A stretch of DNA of 36,727 nt from Mariprofundus sp. (GTDB lineage: Bacteria > Pseudomonadota > Zetaproteobacteria > Mariprofundales > Mariprofundaceae), in NCBI GenBank assembly GCA_027019785.1, contig JALUWF010000300.1, positions 1 through 36,727 of the forward strand, given 5' to 3'. Position numbers and translations under genes: made by a program. Below, in pieces: positions 24,578 through 35,791 of the stretch (the first letter of the stretch is position 1; every line of letters begins with the position of its first letter). The notes under the pieces were generated by a model. It was not told the DNA's origin and did not search any database. It saw only the letters and a program-made list of their open reading frames with translations.

Positions 24578-25531
24578 ATGGGTAGCGTTAGCAATCTGAA
24601 AATTGATTTGGTAGAAGTCTGTGAGGCAGCGGCACGAGCTTGCGCTCCATTTGTCGGCTCCGGCCAGAAAGATGAGGGCGATGGTCTGGCCGTGGATGCC
24701 ATGCGCACCCGCATCAACGAAGTAAAGATGAATGGCATGATCGTGATTGGCGAAGGAGCCAAAGATGAAGCCCCTGCCCTTTACGATAACGAAAAAGTGG
24801 GTACGGGCAAAGGTATCGGCGTCGATATCGCTGTCGATCCGATTGAGGGTACCAACCTGTTCGCCAAGGATATGCCGGGCTCTATCGTAACGCTGGCTGC
24901 CGCTCCTGAAGGCGCTATGTTCCGTCCCGGTTCCTGTTTTTACATGGATAAGCAGGTGTATCCCAAGGCTGCACGCGGCCAGATTGATCCGGAAGCGCCC
25001 ATTGCGGATCGCCTGAATCAACTTGCCAAATCTTTGGATAAATCAGTTTCAGAGCTGAAGATTTTCATTCTCGACAAGCCTCGCCATCAGCAGATGATGC
25101 AGGAGGTCTATGCCACTGGTGCCAAAGTACGCCTGGCCACAGACGGCGATGTAAATGGTGCGATTCAAGCCGTATTGAATATGGGTTCCGATGCCCTGTT
25201 CGGCATTGGCGGTACGCCGGAAGGCATTGTGACAGCCTGCGCCGCTCGCGCTATGGGCGCTGAAATGTTCGGTCGCATGGCTCCGCAGAAAGATTTTGAA
25301 ATTAAACTGTGTGAAGAAGAAGGCGTTGATACCAAGCACATCCTCACCCGTGATGAGCTGGTCACATCTGATGATTGCCTGTTTATCGCCACCGGACTTA
25401 CCTCGGGCGCTTACGTGCATCACGTCAAGGCTGGACATGATGCCTTTGGCAAGTTCATGACCACGGATACGGTCGTCCTGGATGGCGGCATCGGCAATAT
25501 CCGTCACGTTATGACCACGCTGCACGTTTAA
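24578..25531 (+). CDS. glpX: Class II fructose-1,6-bisphosphatase
   Basis: GlpX removes the 1-phosphate of fructose 1,6-bisphosphate. Some homologues also hydrolyse sedoheptulose 1,7-bisphosphate, which the Calvin cycle needs. The 317-residue product has the family motifs GEGAKDEAPALY (about residues 58-69) and VDPIEGTNLFA (about 87-97), and later GIGGTPEGIV. The ATG is preceded by GGAGGGG. It is the first gene of the carbon block glpX-tkt-gap-pgk-pyk-fba. A strong hairpin follows, so it may be transcribed apart from tkt. No other sedoheptulose bisphosphatase candidate is visible here. Confidence 0.94.
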   Translation: MGSVSNLKIDLVEVCEAAARACAPFVGSGQKDEGDGLAVDAMRTRINEVKMNGMIVIGEGAKDEAPALYDNEKVGTGKGIGVDIAVDPIEGTNLFAKDMPGSIVTLAAAPEGAMFRPGSCFYMDKQVYPKAARGQIDPEAPIADRLNQLAKSLDKSVSELKIFILDKPRHQQMMQEVYATGAKVRLATDGDVNGAIQAVLNMGSDALFGIGGTPEGIVTACAARAMGAEMFGRMAPQKDFEIKLCEEEGVDTKHILTRDELVTSDDCLFIATGLTSGAYVHHVKAGHDAFGKFMTTDTVVLDGGIGNIRHVMTTLHV

Positions 25532-25543
25532 GCAATTTTAATA

Positions 25544-25586
25544 TTATTATCTTTTACATAAGATCGCCTTATGCAAAAGATAATAA
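25544..25586. terminator. Hairpin between glpX and tkt
   Basis: Arms 25544-25562 and 25568-25586 pair over 19 bases with one mismatch around a 5-base loop. The stem is A/T-rich and lacks a clean T-run on the far side, so it may be an attenuator or bidirectional terminator, or a transcript-stabilising hairpin, between glpX and tkt. Confidence 0.55.
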
Positions 25587-25662
25587 ACACTGATTAGATT
25601 TTATACTTGAAATAGATAGGGTTCATCATTCTGAATCATAGAACTCGAAGGGGAATACGCAT

Positions 25663-27648
25663 ATGAGCAACAATCGCAGACATCTGGCCAACGCCATCCG
25701 TGCTCTGGCCATGGACGCAGTACAGAAAGCCAATTCAGGGCATCCCGGAGCACCTATGGGCATGGCGGATATCGCCGAAGTCCTGTGGAACGACTACATG
25801 CAGCACAATCCGAACAACCCGAAATGGGCTGATCGTGATCGCTTCATTCTTTCCAATGGTCACGGCTCTATGCTTATTTATTCCCTGTTGCATTTGACCG
25901 GCTACGATCTGGGCATTGATGACATCAGGCAGTTCCGTCAGTTACATTCCCGCACTCCGGGTCATCCGGAATACGGCTATGCTCCGGGCATTGAAACTAC
26001 AACTGGCCCACTGGGTCAGGGTATTACCAACGGTGTAGGTATGGCATTGGCAGAAAAGACACTGGCTGCCCAGTTCAATAAGCCAGGACACAACATTGTT
26101 GATCACAACACCTATGTGTTCCTCGGCGATGGCTGTCTGATGGAAGGTATTTCACATGAAGCATGTTCACTGGCCGGTACACTGGGTCTGGGCAAGCTGA
26201 TTGCATTCTGGGATGACAATGGCATATCCATCGATGGTGAAGTAGAAGGCTGGTTCACCGATGATACTCCAGGCCGTTTCGAAGCTTATGGCTGGCAGGT
26301 CATCCGCAATGTGGATGGTCATGATGCTGATGAAATCAAGGCTGCTATCGAAACCGCCAAATCTAATTCAGACAAACCTACCATGATCTGTTGCAAGACC
26401 ATCATCGGCTTCGGCTCTCCAAATCTGGCCGGTACTCATGACTGTCATGGTGCTGCTCTGGGTGATGAAGAAATCGCACTGGTTCGTAAAGAACTGGGTT
26501 GGGAATATCCACCATTTGAAATCCCTGCTGATGTCTATGCTGGCTGGGACAACAAGGAAGCCGGCGCTGCCGCAGAATCCGAATGGGATGGCCGCTTTGC
26601 TGCATACGCGGCTGAATACCCTGCTGAAGCTGCTGAATATAAACGTCGTATTGCCGGTGAACTGGCCGCTGGCTGGGAAGCTGGTGCTGATGCATTTATC
26701 GCAGAAGTTGCTGCCAAAGGCGAAACCATTGCCTCACGCAAAGCTTCACAGAATGCTATTGAAGGCCTGGCCAAGATCACGCCTGAATTCCTGGGTGGCT
26801 CTGCCGACCTGGCTGGCTCCAACCTAACACTGTGGTCTGCTGCTGATCCTGTTCGCTGCAATGATGGCGGTAACTACGTCAACTACGGTGTACGTGAATT
26901 CGGCATGACTGCAATGATCAACGGTATTTCCCTGCACGGCGGCTTCGTACCATACGGCGCAACCTTCCTGATGTTCTCTGAGTATGCTCGCAATGCACTA
27001 CGCATGGCTGCATTGATGAAGATTCGCAACATTGAAGTCTATACCCATGATTCTATCGGCCTAGGTGAAGATGGCCCTACCCATCAGCCTGTAGAGCAGA
27101 CAGCAACCCTGCGCATGATTCCGAATATGGATGTATGGCGCCCATGTGATGCAGTTGAATCTGCTGTATCATGGAAAGTTGCTATCAAGAATACCACTGG
27201 CCCGAGTTCATTGATTTTCTCACGTCAGGGCCTGCCTCATCAGGATCGTAGCGCTGAGCAGATCAAACTGATCGAACGCGGTGGCTACATTCTGAAAGAT
27301 TGTGCAGGCACACCGGATGCAATCATTATTGCTACGGGTTCTGAAGTATCACTGGCTATGGAAGCTGCTGCCGCCTCGGACAAGAATGTACGTGTTGTAT
27401 CCATGCCATCGACCAATGCATTTGACAAACAGGATGCAGCATACAAGGAATCCGTTCTGCCAGCAGCCGTGTCCGCACGCGTTGCCGTAGAAGCCGGAGT
27501 CACCGGCTTCTGGGCAAAGTATGTCGGTCTTAATGGCAAGGTTATCGGTATAGATACTTTCGGCGAGTCCGCACCGGCTGGCGAACTATTTAAACTGTTC
27601 GGCATTACTGCGGAGGCTGTGCTTGCAGCTGTAAACGAAGTAGCTTAA
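25663..27648 (+). CDS. tkt: Transketolase
   Basis: Transketolase moves two-carbon units between sugar phosphates and regenerates pentose phosphates in the Calvin cycle. The 661-residue product has [13 protein letters not shown] near the start, the thiamine-diphosphate motif ([13 protein letters not shown]..., DDNGISIDG), and the C-terminal pyrimidine-domain segment [20 protein letters not shown] lies before the ATG. gap follows after 32 bases, so the two are likely co-transcribed. Confidence 0.95.
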   Translation: MSNNRRHLANAIRALAMDAVQKANSGHPGAPMGMADIAEVLWNDYMQHNPNNPKWADRDRFILSNGHGSMLIYSLLHLTGYDLGIDDIRQFRQLHSRTPGHPEYGYAPGIETTTGPLGQGITNGVGMALAEKTLAAQFNKPGHNIVDHNTYVFLGDGCLMEGISHEACSLAGTLGLGKLIAFWDDNGISIDGEVEGWFTDDTPGRFEAYGWQVIRNVDGHDADEIKAAIETAKSNSDKPTMICCKTIIGFGSPNLAGTHDCHGAALGDEEIALVRKELGWEYPPFEIPADVYAGWDNKEAGAAAESEWDGRFAAYAAEYPAEAAEYKRRIAGELAAGWEAGADAFIAEVAAKGETIASRKASQNAIEGLAKITPEFLGGSADLAGSNLTLWSAADPVRCNDGGNYVNYGVREFGMTAMINGISLHGGFVPYGATFLMFSEYARNALRMAALMKIRNIEVYTHDSIGLGEDGPTHQPVEQTATLRMIPNMDVWRPCDAVESAVSWKVAIKNTTGPSSLIFSRQGLPHQDRSAEQIKLIERGGYILKDCAGTPDAIIIATGSEVSLAMEAAAASDKNVRVVSMPSTNAFDKQDAAYKESVLPAAVSARVAVEAGVTGFWAKYVGLNGKVIGIDTFGESAPAGELFKLFGITAEAVLAAVNEVA

Positions 27649-27677
27649 TTTAAATAAAACTACAATAAAGGGAGTGA

Positions 27678-28679
<1,002 letters not shown>

Positions 28680-28688
28680 CAAATCATG

Positions 28689-28716
28689 CGTGGGAGTATC
28701 GAAAGATACTTCCACG
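28689..28716 (+). terminator. Hairpin after gap
   Basis: A 12-base stem (28689-28700 with 28705-28716, one G-T pair) closes on a GAAA tetraloop and is followed by TTTG. It starts 10 bases after the gap stop codon. The short T-run makes it a moderately strong Rho-independent terminator and separates tkt-gap from pgk-pyk-fba. Confidence 0.6.
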
Positions 28717-28818
28717 TTTGTCATTGTCCCCTGCCCCGCTTTATTCACAACAGAAACCGGCTAGTCGACAGCGACAAGCGTTCGCAAAGAATAAATATAA
28801 CATTGAATGTCATCCCAC

Positions 28819-28835
28819 TGTCATAATTTATGACA
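28819..28835. promoter_or_regulatory. 17-bp perfect palindrome upstream of pgk
   Basis: TGTCATAA-T-TTATGACA lies 34 bases before the pgk start, and a third TGTCAT half-site is at 28808-28813. The symmetry and its position over the likely promoter suggest an operator for pgk-pyk-fba. I cannot assign it to a known regulator; it is not the LysR-type site seen near cbbM. Confidence 0.45.
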
Positions 28836-28868
28836 CAATGAGCCATTCATGATTCCAAGGAGTAGCAG

Positions 28869-30047
28869 ATGTCTGTAACAAAAATGACCGATCTAGATCT
28901 CAAAGGAAAGCGCGTACTCATTCGTGAAGACCTGAATGTGCCGATCGTCGATGGTGAAGTAGGTGATGATACCCGCATCCGCGCCAGCCTGCCGACCATG
29001 CAGAAAGCCATGCAGGCCGGTGCTAAAGTACAGGTTTGTTGTCACCTGGGTCGCCCGACTGAAGGTGAGTATGATGAAAAATTCTCACTGGCTCCAGTTG
29101 CTCGCCATCTGTCCAAGCTGCTCGGAAAAGAAGTGCGTCTGGTTAAAGATTATCTGGATACCGCACCGGAAGTCGCTGAAGGCGAACTGGTACTACTGGA
29201 AAATATCCGTTTCAATGTTGGCGAAAAGAAAAATGATGAGGCGCTCTCAAAACAATACGCATCTCTGTGTGATGTCTATGTGATGGATGCCTTCGGCACC
29301 GCGCATCGCGCTCAGGCTTCTACCCATGGCGCTGGCAAGTTTGCACCGGTTGCATGCGCAGGCCCACTCCTGGCCGCAGAACTGGAAGCCCTCGGTAGCG
29401 CACTGGATAATCCGGCACGTCCGATGGTGGCCATTGTTGGCGGCTCTAAGGTTTCCACCAAACTGACTGTGCTGGAATCCTTATCCAAAATCGTCGATCA
29501 GTTGGTCGTGGGCGGCGGTATCGCCAATACCTTTATTGCCGCATCTGGCAAACCAGTTGGTAAATCACTGTATGAAGCGGATTTAGTCGATACCTGCAAG
29601 AAATTGACTGCTGATGCAGAAGCACGCGGCGGCAGCATTCCTGTCCCGACCGATGTGGTTTGCGCCAAGGAGTTCTCCCCGACTGCAGAAGCCACACTGA
29701 AGAGCGCGGATGACACCCTGGATGACGATATGATTTTCGATATCGGCCCTGACTCTGCTGCAGAACTGGCTGAAATTCTCAAGGGTGCCGGTACCATAGT
29801 CTGGAATGGCCCACTTGGCGTCTTCGAGTTTGACCAGTTTGGCGAAGGCACCAAGGCTGTTTCACTGGCTATTGCCGAATCCGATGCATTCTCCATTGCT
29901 GGCGGCGGCGACACTCTTGCTGCTGTAGCCAAATATGGCATTTCCGACAAAGTATCTTACATTTCAACCGGCGGTGGCGCTTTCCTGGAATTCCTGGAAG
30001 GTAAGAAACTGCCTGCGGTTGCCATGCTAGAGGAGCGAGCAGCCTAA
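28869..30047 (+). CDS. pgk: Phosphoglycerate kinase
   Basis: Pgk phosphorylates 3-phosphoglycerate with ATP to 1,3-bisphosphoglycerate, the step right after RuBisCO. The 392-residue product has [14 protein letters not shown] and HLGRPTEG in the substrate domain, the hinge segment [15 protein letters not shown], and the nucleotide-domain motifs [10 protein letters not shown] and [15 protein letters not shown] precedes the start. The gene ends with TAA directly followed by the GTG of pyk. Confidence 0.96.
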   Translation: MSVTKMTDLDLKGKRVLIREDLNVPIVDGEVGDDTRIRASLPTMQKAMQAGAKVQVCCHLGRPTEGEYDEKFSLAPVARHLSKLLGKEVRLVKDYLDTAPEVAEGELVLLENIRFNVGEKKNDEALSKQYASLCDVYVMDAFGTAHRAQASTHGAGKFAPVACAGPLLAAELEALGSALDNPARPMVAIVGGSKVSTKLTVLESLSKIVDQLVVGGGIANTFIAASGKPVGKSLYEADLVDTCKKLTADAEARGGSIPVPTDVVCAKEFSPTAEATLKSADDTLDDDMIFDIGPDSAAELAEILKGAGTIVWNGPLGVFEFDQFGEGTKAVSLAIAESDAFSIAGGGDTLAAVAKYGISDKVSYISTGGGAFLEFLEGKKLPAVAMLEERAA

Positions 30048-31523
30048 GTGACTCAAGAATTCCGTAGAACCAAAATTGTAGCAACATTAGGCCCCTCCTC
30101 TGAATCACCGGAGGTGTTGGATCGCTTAATCGGTGCCGGCGTCAATGTCGTACGCCTGAATTTTTCGCATGGCACGCCTGCTGAACATCGTCAGCGCGCT
30201 GAAAATGTACGCATTGCAGCCAAAAATCACGGCGTATATGTGGGCATTCTGGCTGATATGCAAGGCCCGAAAATTCGTATCGGTAAATATAAAACCGGCA
30301 AGACCTATCTTAAGCCGGGCCAGAAATATATTATTGATGGCGCGCTTGGATTGGATGACGGTGATGATGAACGCGTTGGACTGACTTACAAAGAACTGGT
30401 TGGAGATGTTGTTTCGGGTGCCCGTTTATTACTCAACGATGGATTGATTGTCATGGATGTCGATGAAATTATCGGGCAGGAAATCCATTGCACGGTCATG
30501 GTTGGTGGTGAATTATCCAACAACAAGGGCATCAATCGTGCTGGCGGTGGCCTCTCTGCCGATGCGCTAACCGAGAAAGACAAGGAAGACATTAAATCGG
30601 CTTGTGCGATTGGCGTGGATTATATTGCCATCTCCTTTCCTCGGAATGGTGCCGATATGGATTATGCCCGCTCGCTGGTGCGCGCTGAAGGTAGCAACGC
30701 TGGCCTGATTGCAAAAGTGGAACGTGCTGAAGCCGTTGAACCTGAAAATCTAACTTCGATTATGGAAGCCTCGGATGCAGTCATGGTGGCGCGTGGCGAT
30801 CTGGGTGTAGAAATTGGGGATGCTGCGGTGCCTCCCGTACAAAAGCGTATCCTGCGCGAAGCGCCCAAGCATAATACGCCAGTGATCGTAGCGACGCAGA
30901 TGATGGAGTCGATGTGCAATAATCCGATTCCAACCCGTGCTGAAGTCAATGATGTGGCCAATGCCGTACTCGACGGTACCGATGCAGTGATGCTGTCTGG
31001 CGAATCAGCAGCAGGTAAATATCCGGTAGAAGCAGTGCAAGCCATGCATCGCACCTGTATCGAAACAGAAAAACAACATGTTTTACCATCCGCCACAACA
31101 CGCGATCCTCGCTTTCCGCCACACTCTATCGATGAGTGTATTGCACGCCAGGCGATGGAAACCACACATATGATGCCGGTTACTGCGATTGCTGCATTTA
31201 CGCACAGTGGCAATACCGTATTATATATGTCTCGTCATCTGACCCGGTCGCCAATCTATGCATTGACCCCGTCCGCTGAAACAGCCGGTCGTGTGACGCT
31301 GTATCGAAATGTCATACCTAAACCTTTTAGTGAGTCATATGCGGAGACCGATGCTCCCAAAGCGACGCGGGATTGCCTGTCGATGATGCTCTATGATGAT
31401 CTGGTTACGGATGATGATCTGGTCGTCATGACGCTGGGCACACCAATGGGCAGGGCCGGTAGCACCAATGCCATGAAGATTGTCCGCGTAGGCAATGAAT
31501 TTGGCAGATTTGAACAAACATAA
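30048..31523 (+). CDS. pyk: Pyruvate kinase
   Basis: Pyruvate kinase makes pyruvate and ATP from phosphoenolpyruvate. The 491-residue product shows TKIVATLGPSS, the substrate-domain segment LNFSHGTPAEH, the catalytic-lysine region IAKVERAEAVEP, MVARGDLGVEIG and MLSGESAAGKYPVEAV, with a normal C-terminal regulatory domain. It starts with GTG immediately after the pgk stop (no gap) with GGAG in the end of pgk. Its presence in a CO2-fixing cluster suggests export of fixed carbon toward pyruvate and acetyl-CoA. Confidence 0.95.
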   Translation: MTQEFRRTKIVATLGPSSESPEVLDRLIGAGVNVVRLNFSHGTPAEHRQRAENVRIAAKNHGVYVGILADMQGPKIRIGKYKTGKTYLKPGQKYIIDGALGLDDGDDERVGLTYKELVGDVVSGARLLLNDGLIVMDVDEIIGQEIHCTVMVGGELSNNKGINRAGGGLSADALTEKDKEDIKSACAIGVDYIAISFPRNGADMDYARSLVRAEGSNAGLIAKVERAEAVEPENLTSIMEASDAVMVARGDLGVEIGDAAVPPVQKRILREAPKHNTPVIVATQMMESMCNNPIPTRAEVNDVANAVLDGTDAVMLSGESAAGKYPVEAVQAMHRTCIETEKQHVLPSATTRDPRFPPHSIDECIARQAMETTHMMPVTAIAAFTHSGNTVLYMSRHLTRSPIYALTPSAETAGRVTLYRNVIPKPFSESYAETDAPKATRDCLSMMLYDDLVTDDDLVVMTLGTPMGRAGSTNAMKIVRVGNEFGRFEQT

Positions 31524-31589
31524 ACTTTACGGTTCATACGAACTGATTTGTGGGGCATACTATGCCCGCTAAAATACAAGGAGGAAAAA

Positions 31590-32627
31590 ATGGCATTAAT
31601 TTCATTACGTCAATTGCTGGATCACGCCGCTGAGAACAGCTACGGCATGCCCGCATTCAATGTAAACAATATGGAGCAGGTGCATGCAATCATGCAGGCT
31701 GCGGATGAGACGAACTCACCAGTGATTATGCAGGGTTCTGCCGGCGCGCGCGGTTATGCAGGTGAATCATTTCTGCGTCACCTGATCTCCGCAGCGATTG
31801 AGCAGTATCCGCATATCCCTGTAGTCATGCATCAGGATCATGGTGCTGAGCCGGCAGTATGTCTGCGCTCCATCCAGTCCGGTTTCTCATCGGTGATGAT
31901 GGACGGTTCGTTGATGGCCGATGCCAAAACCCCTTCCAGCTATGAATACAATGTAGAAACCACCAAAAAAGTTTGCGACATGGCGCATGCTGGTGGCGTA
32001 TCTGTTGAAGGCGAACTCGGTTGTCTGGGTTCTCTGGAAACCGGCGAAGCCGGTGAAGAAGATGGCAGCGGTGCAGAAGGCGTTCTGACTATGGATCAAA
32101 TGCTGACCGATCCTGAAGAAGCCGCTGACTTTGTTGAACAGACCGGCGTGGATGCGCTGGCCATTGCAATTGGCACGTCCCACGGCGCTTACAAGTTCAC
32201 CAAGCCACCTACAGGTGACATTCTGGCCATTGACCGTGTGAAAGAAATTCATGCACGCCTGCCAAATACACATCTGGTCATGCACGGTTCATCTTCTGTT
32301 CCACAGGAATGGCTGTCTGTGATCAACGAGTTCGGTGGTGATATCGCCGAAACCTACGGTGTTCCTGTTGAAGAGATCGTTGAAGGCATCAAGCATGGCG
32401 TTCGTAAGGTTAATATTGATACCGACCTGCGTCTGTCTTCGACCGGTGCAGTACGCAAGTTCCTGTCCGAGAATCCGTCCAACTTCGATCCTCGCAAGTT
32501 CCTTAAGGCTTCCACCGCAGCCATGCAAAGCGTTTGCAATGCTCGCTTTGAAGCCTTCGGTTCTGCCGGACATGCATCTGATATCACTGCAAAATCACTG
32601 GAAAAGATGGTTAGCTTCTACAGCTAA
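31590..32627 (+). CDS. fba: Fructose-bisphosphate aldolase, class II (Calvin-cycle type)
   Basis: The aldolase joins glyceraldehyde 3-phosphate with dihydroxyacetone phosphate, and in the Calvin cycle can also make sedoheptulose bisphosphate. The 345-residue zinc enzyme has [20 protein letters not shown] at the start, metal-binding HQDHG, and [18 protein letters not shown] late. The length and start match the CbbA-type subgroup. I choose the ATG at 31590 because of AAGGAGG upstream; the frame is open from 31548. A strong terminator follows. Confidence 0.95.
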   Translation: MALISLRQLLDHAAENSYGMPAFNVNNMEQVHAIMQAADETNSPVIMQGSAGARGYAGESFLRHLISAAIEQYPHIPVVMHQDHGAEPAVCLRSIQSGFSSVMMDGSLMADAKTPSSYEYNVETTKKVCDMAHAGGVSVEGELGCLGSLETGEAGEEDGSGAEGVLTMDQMLTDPEEAADFVEQTGVDALAIAIGTSHGAYKFTKPPTGDILAIDRVKEIHARLPNTHLVMHGSSSVPQEWLSVINEFGGDIAETYGVPVEEIVEGIKHGVRKVNIDTDLRLSSTGAVRKFLSENPSNFDPRKFLKASTAAMQSVCNARFEAFGSAGHASDITAKSLEKMVSFYS

Positions 32628-32644
32628 TCGGTTTTCTGTTTATC

Positions 32645-32676
32645 AAAAAGGTGGGCTGTTGCGAGCCCACCTTTTT
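32645..32676 (+). terminator. Rho-independent terminator after fba
   Basis: Arms AAAAAGGTGGGCT (32645-32657) and their complement (32664-32676) enclose a 6-base loop and end in a T-run. It begins 18 bases after the fba stop. This is a textbook intrinsic terminator. Confidence 0.9.
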
Positions 32677-32800
32677 TGTTGCCCCGCATAACTGGCAATC
32701 CTGATCTGATACCGAATCACCGACTTCAATGCCAATCTCTGCCATATTTTCAGACCTCACCTATAAAATCCAATGCCAGACCCTCGCCTCTTGAATTTAC

Positions 32801-32881
32801 CTTTGCGTTCTTTGTGTCTTTGCGCGCCATGCCTTTGAGATTCAAAACCAAAAGCGACTCACGCCAAGTCGCAAAGTCGCC
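32801..32881. repeat. CACGAAG-type repeat, copy C
   Basis: The stretch between the fba and cbbM terminators holds CTTTGCGTTCTTTGTGTC-like units and, further on, partly complementary CGCCAAGTCGCAAAGTCGCC. Both resemble the repeats at 152-226, 2811-2837 and 34529-34652. Bases 32690-32800 show no gene or other structure. The repeat lies outside both transcripts. Confidence 0.5.
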
Positions 32882-32895
32882 AGGAATTCATGATC

Positions 32896-32943
32896 CACTA
32901 CAAAAAAAGGCCTCCACTTGCGTGGGGGCCTTTTTTTGTAGTG
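32896..32943. terminator. Bidirectional terminator between fba and cbbM
   Basis: Two 22-base arms (32896-32917 and 32922-32943) pair perfectly apart from one G-T pair, with a 4-base loop. Seven A on one side and seven T on the other give a T-run in both directions. It starts 15 bases downstream of the cbbM stop (minus strand) and is the main cbbM terminator. Confidence 0.92.
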
Positions 32944-32958
32944 AGTCGAAAGTCAGGA

Positions 32959-34359
32959 TTAAGCGTGAACACCCAGAGCGTCGCGCCAGCCAGGGTAGAG
33001 CTTGTCGGCATCGCCTGGAAATGATTCGAATGCGCGTGCGAATTCTTTGTGTTCTTTCGCAAACTCAATCGGATCTGCACCCGCTGCATAGCAGTCATAA
33101 GCCTGATCCAGTGATTTACCACCGGCTGCCGGCGAATCGATATGACCGAATGCACCGCCACCACAAGTATTGATGAAGTTGCCATGACCGAGATTCTCGC
33201 AGAAACCAATCAGACGCAGTGCGTTCATGCCACCGGAGATGATTGGCGTTGTGGCTTTCATGCCATACCACTTCTGATTAAAGTAAGTACCCATGCACTC
33301 GTCGCGTTCGAGCATATAAGCCAGCACAGTATCATTGGCAGCGCCTTCCATTTTTCCGTAGCCCATGGTGCCTGTATGAATGCCGGAAGAACCCATCAAA
33401 CGCGCCATCTTCATGTGTACCAGCATGGTGAAACCACGCGGGTTGACTTCGGATGTCGCCATGCCATGACCAGCACGATGATAATGCAGGAAGTTATCCG
33501 GGAATTCCATACGGCAAGAGGTAACGCCGGCAGGGCCAGCCACAAAACCATCCACCAGGAAGGCGATATGGTTGGCGCTATTGATTTTTTCGAAAGTTTC
33601 CAGAATGAACTCACCACGCGCAACCAGTTCATTATGATAGTCAGCCGTAATATTGGCAGAGAAGAATTTCACTTCGCCGGTTTCCTGCTGGGCGCGATCC
33701 ATGGATTCTGCAATCTTCGGCATCACTTCCTTGGTCGGACAGAATACCTGATTGGCCTGTGGTTCATCATTCTTGATAAAGGTGCCGCCGAGCCAGAAAT
33801 CATAACACGCTTTGGCGAATGGTTCAGGACGCAGACCCAGTTTCGGTTTGATGATGGTGCCGGCGATATAGCCACCATCCACTTCAGGACGGCCCATGGT
33901 CTTCCACATTTCAGTAATATTGTTAGCAGGGCCAATAAAGTTGCGCACCATGCATTCTGGCATACCGAAATCAAGCAGACGCAGACCGATAATGTCGCCC
34001 ATACCCTGGTTGTTACCGATAATCATGGAGGTCATGTGAGCAATACCATAATTGCCATCAAGCAGGTTAATATCAAACAATTCCACAGGATAGGCAATTT
34101 TAATCAGGCCGCCCTTTTCGCCAAAGGCAGTTTCATCAACGTGATACACCATGGCATCAACGCCGCGTGTGAAATCATCCGTGGTGGAAACTTCAACATT
34201 GGTACCGGTTGAGGATTCTGCTGCAACATGTGCAGCTGTAGCCAAAAAGCCGAGATTCGGCTGTGGCAATAAACGGTAAGCACACAATAAATGTTTACCG
34301 CCAGCAATTAGTTCGTCTTCATTCAAGCTCAAATCAGCATAACGATTCGATTGATCCAT
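32959..34359 (-). CDS. cbbM: Form II ribulose-1,5-bisphosphate carboxylase/oxygenase
   Basis: Form II RuBisCO fixes CO2 onto ribulose 1,5-bisphosphate and consists of large subunits only. The 466-residue product shows K171/K173 in [10 protein letters not shown], the carbamylated lysine K196 with D198 and E199 ([11 protein letters not shown]), H294/R295 in LHYHRAGHG, and the loop-6 lysine K336 in [11 protein letters not shown]. The ATG at 34359 is preceded by GGAGG. The gene is monocistronic: a strong terminator lies directly downstream, and no cbbQ/cbbO activase genes or small-subunit gene follow. Form II enzymes suit high CO2 and low O2. Confidence 0.97.
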   Translation of the reverse strand: MDQSNRYADLSLNEDELIAGGKHLLCAYRLLPQPNLGFLATAAHVAAESSTGTNVEVSTTDDFTRGVDAMVYHVDETAFGEKGGLIKIAYPVELFDINLLDGNYGIAHMTSMIIGNNQGMGDIIGLRLLDFGMPECMVRNFIGPANNITEMWKTMGRPEVDGGYIAGTIIKPKLGLRPEPFAKACYDFWLGGTFIKNDEPQANQVFCPTKEVMPKIAESMDRAQQETGEVKFFSANITADYHNELVARGEFILETFEKINSANHIAFLVDGFVAGPAGVTSCRMEFPDNFLHYHRAGHGMATSEVNPRGFTMLVHMKMARLMGSSGIHTGTMGYGKMEGAANDTVLAYMLERDECMGTYFNQKWYGMKATTPIISGGMNALRLIGFCENLGHGNFINTCGGGAFGHIDSPAAGGKSLDQAYDCYAAGADPIEFAKEHKEFARAFESFPGDADKLYPGWRDALGVHA

Positions 34360-34486
34360 TAGGTCATTCCTCCAGTTTTTGTAGAAGCAGCGTCCGAGTT
34401 TGGAGCCCCTCTCATTCGCGGCAAAGCATGATAAACTTCTTTGGCGACGAGGGGAAGTCTAAAAAATTCTTCCATAATGTAAAATC

Positions 34487-34532
34487 AAAGGTTATGATAT
34501 GTTCCATCAATTTAACTTATAAAGTAACCTTT
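34487..34532. promoter_or_regulatory. Candidate CbbR operator between cbbM and cbbR
   Basis: AAAGGTTA (34487-34494) and TAACCTTT (34525-34532) form a perfect 8-base inverted repeat 30 bases apart. Inside its right half lies ACTTATAAAGT (34515-34525), an imperfectly symmetric T-N11-A type site as used by LysR regulators. The region sits between the divergent genes, nearer cbbM's start than cbbR's, in an A/T-rich patch that would suit the cbbM promoter. The rest of the 318-base gap is copy D of the dispersed repeat. Confidence 0.5.
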
Positions 34533-34652
34533 GCGTCTTGGCGAGAGTTGCTTTTGATTTTATGCTTGAATGGCAATGTCTCGCAAAGCCGCAATGAACG
34601 CAAAGGAAAACCTAAAACGACTGGGTCTGCTTCTCTTTGCGGCTCTGTGATT
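34529..34652. repeat. CACGAAG-type repeat, copy D
   Basis: CTTTGCGTCTTGGCGAGA (34529-34546), CTCGCAAAGCCGCAATGAACG (within 34579-34605 on the same strand, partly complementary) and CTCTTTGCGGCTCTGTG (from 34633) make up a repeat block upstream of cbbR. It overlaps the right end of the candidate CbbR operator. It would form part of the cbbR leader if the promoter is upstream. Confidence 0.5.
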
Positions 34653-34677
34653 AAGTCTGGTTTGGGGAGAATATCTG

Positions 34678-35589
34678 ATGAATATTACGCTGAAACAGTT
34701 CAAAATCATTGAGGCCATTGTCGACAAATGTAATTACACCGAAGCGGCCAAATCGCTATATATGACCCAGCCGGCAGTCTCCATGCAGGTAAAACAGATT
34801 GAAGAGCAGATCGGCATGCCTCTGTTCGAGCGCAAAGGAAAACAGGTAAGTGCTACTCAGGCAGGGCTGGAGCTGTTGTATTACGCTCAAAATATCCGCC
34901 AGCAGCTCAGGGAGGCATCCGAAGTCATGGAAGAGCTACGGGGACTCAAGCGCGGCAAATTGCATCTGACCATGGCATCTACAGCCAACTACTTCGCCCC
35001 GCAATTGATTGCCGCGTTTCATCATCAATATCCGGCTGCACAGGTCACGCTGGATGTCACCAATCGCACCGGACTATTACGTGCGCTGGACAGTAATACA
35101 ACGGATATGGCCATCATGGGCAGCCCGCCGGATGATCTCCAGCTGACCGGCATTCCATTTCTGGAGAACCCACTGGTGGTGGTGGCCTGGCCCGAGCACC
35201 CGCTGGCCAGCCGAAAATCCATTCGCCTGGCGGATGTGGCCGACGAAGATTTTATTGTTCGCGAACCCGATTCCGGTACCCGCATGGCCACCGAACGCTA
35301 TTTCGCCGAGCACCAACTCAGCTTGAAGCCACGCATGGAGATGAACCGTGCCGAAGCGATCAAACAGGCCGTTATGGCCGAACTCGGCCTGGGTATCGTC
35401 TCACTACACACCATAGAAATGGAACTGGCACTCAAACGGCTGGTGGTACTCAATGTGGAAGATTTTCCAATTATTCGCCAGTGGCATATCGTCCACCGTG
35501 ATGGCAAACGTTTTGCAGCCATTCCGCAGGCCTTTAAAGATTTTGTGCTCGGACATGCCGAATCACTGATTAACCTGGTTCCCTTATAG
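34678..35589 (+). CDS. cbbR: LysR-family regulator, probably CbbR
   Basis: The 303-residue product has the LysR winged helix-turn-helix (LKQFKIIEAIVDKCNYTEAA, then MTQPAVSMQVKQIEEQIGMP, over about residues 5-52) and a periplasmic-binding-like effector domain. Its place divergent from cbbM, and the N-terminal similarity to CbbR proteins, indicate control of RuBisCO transcription in response to metabolites such as ribulose bisphosphate or NADPH. The ATG has GGGGAG upstream. It could in principle regulate another target, but the context is the classic one. Confidence 0.88.
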   Translation: MNITLKQFKIIEAIVDKCNYTEAAKSLYMTQPAVSMQVKQIEEQIGMPLFERKGKQVSATQAGLELLYYAQNIRQQLREASEVMEELRGLKRGKLHLTMASTANYFAPQLIAAFHHQYPAAQVTLDVTNRTGLLRALDSNTTDMAIMGSPPDDLQLTGIPFLENPLVVVAWPEHPLASRKSIRLADVADEDFIVREPDSGTRMATERYFAEHQLSLKPRMEMNRAEAIKQAVMAELGLGIVSLHTIEMELALKRLVVLNVEDFPIIRQWHIVHRDGKRFAAIPQAFKDFVLGHAESLINLVPL

Positions 35590-35659
35590 GGTAGGATGAA
35601 GTCGTCAAAAGTCCGCCCATAGCCCCATGATGAATTCTTGCGAAGTCATCGGAGGAATA

Positions 35660-35791
35660 ATGATTGCGCGACTAAAATTGCTGGCCTATTGTTACCTTCC
35701 ACCTGACCCGGTTTATTCGTGCATGCCGGGGTTTGTGGCGTCATTGACGACCTGCCAGGTCTGTCGTCAATGTAGCCTCATAGCAATATAA
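35660..35791 (+). CDS. Possible small Cys-containing protein (43 residues)
   Basis: An ATG four bases after GGAGG opens a frame of 43 codons (MIARLKLLAYCYLPP...) ending 20 bases before sodB. It has five cysteines, including CQVCRQC near the end. It overlaps a hairpin (35742-35772), so the sequence may instead be conserved as a regulatory leader. I do not recognise it; it could be spurious. Confidence 0.2.
   Translation: MIARLKLLAYCYLPPDPVYSCMPGFVASLTTCQVCRQCSLIAI
35742..35772. promoter_or_regulatory. 10-bp inverted repeat upstream of sodB
   Basis: CATTGACGAC (35742-35751) and its exact complement (35763-35772) flank an 11-base loop, 39 bases before the sodB start. A TATAAT hexamer at 35787-35792 lies between it and the start. 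It may be an operator or a leader hairpin for sodB, or a terminator-like end for cbbR, although no T-run follows. Confidence 0.45.

Noticed and set aside
33142-34212. Long plus-strand reading frame of 356 codons
   Set aside because: It is the exact antisense of cbbM, which carries all catalytic residues; the composition (many His, Ile, Thr) is typical of a shadow frame.
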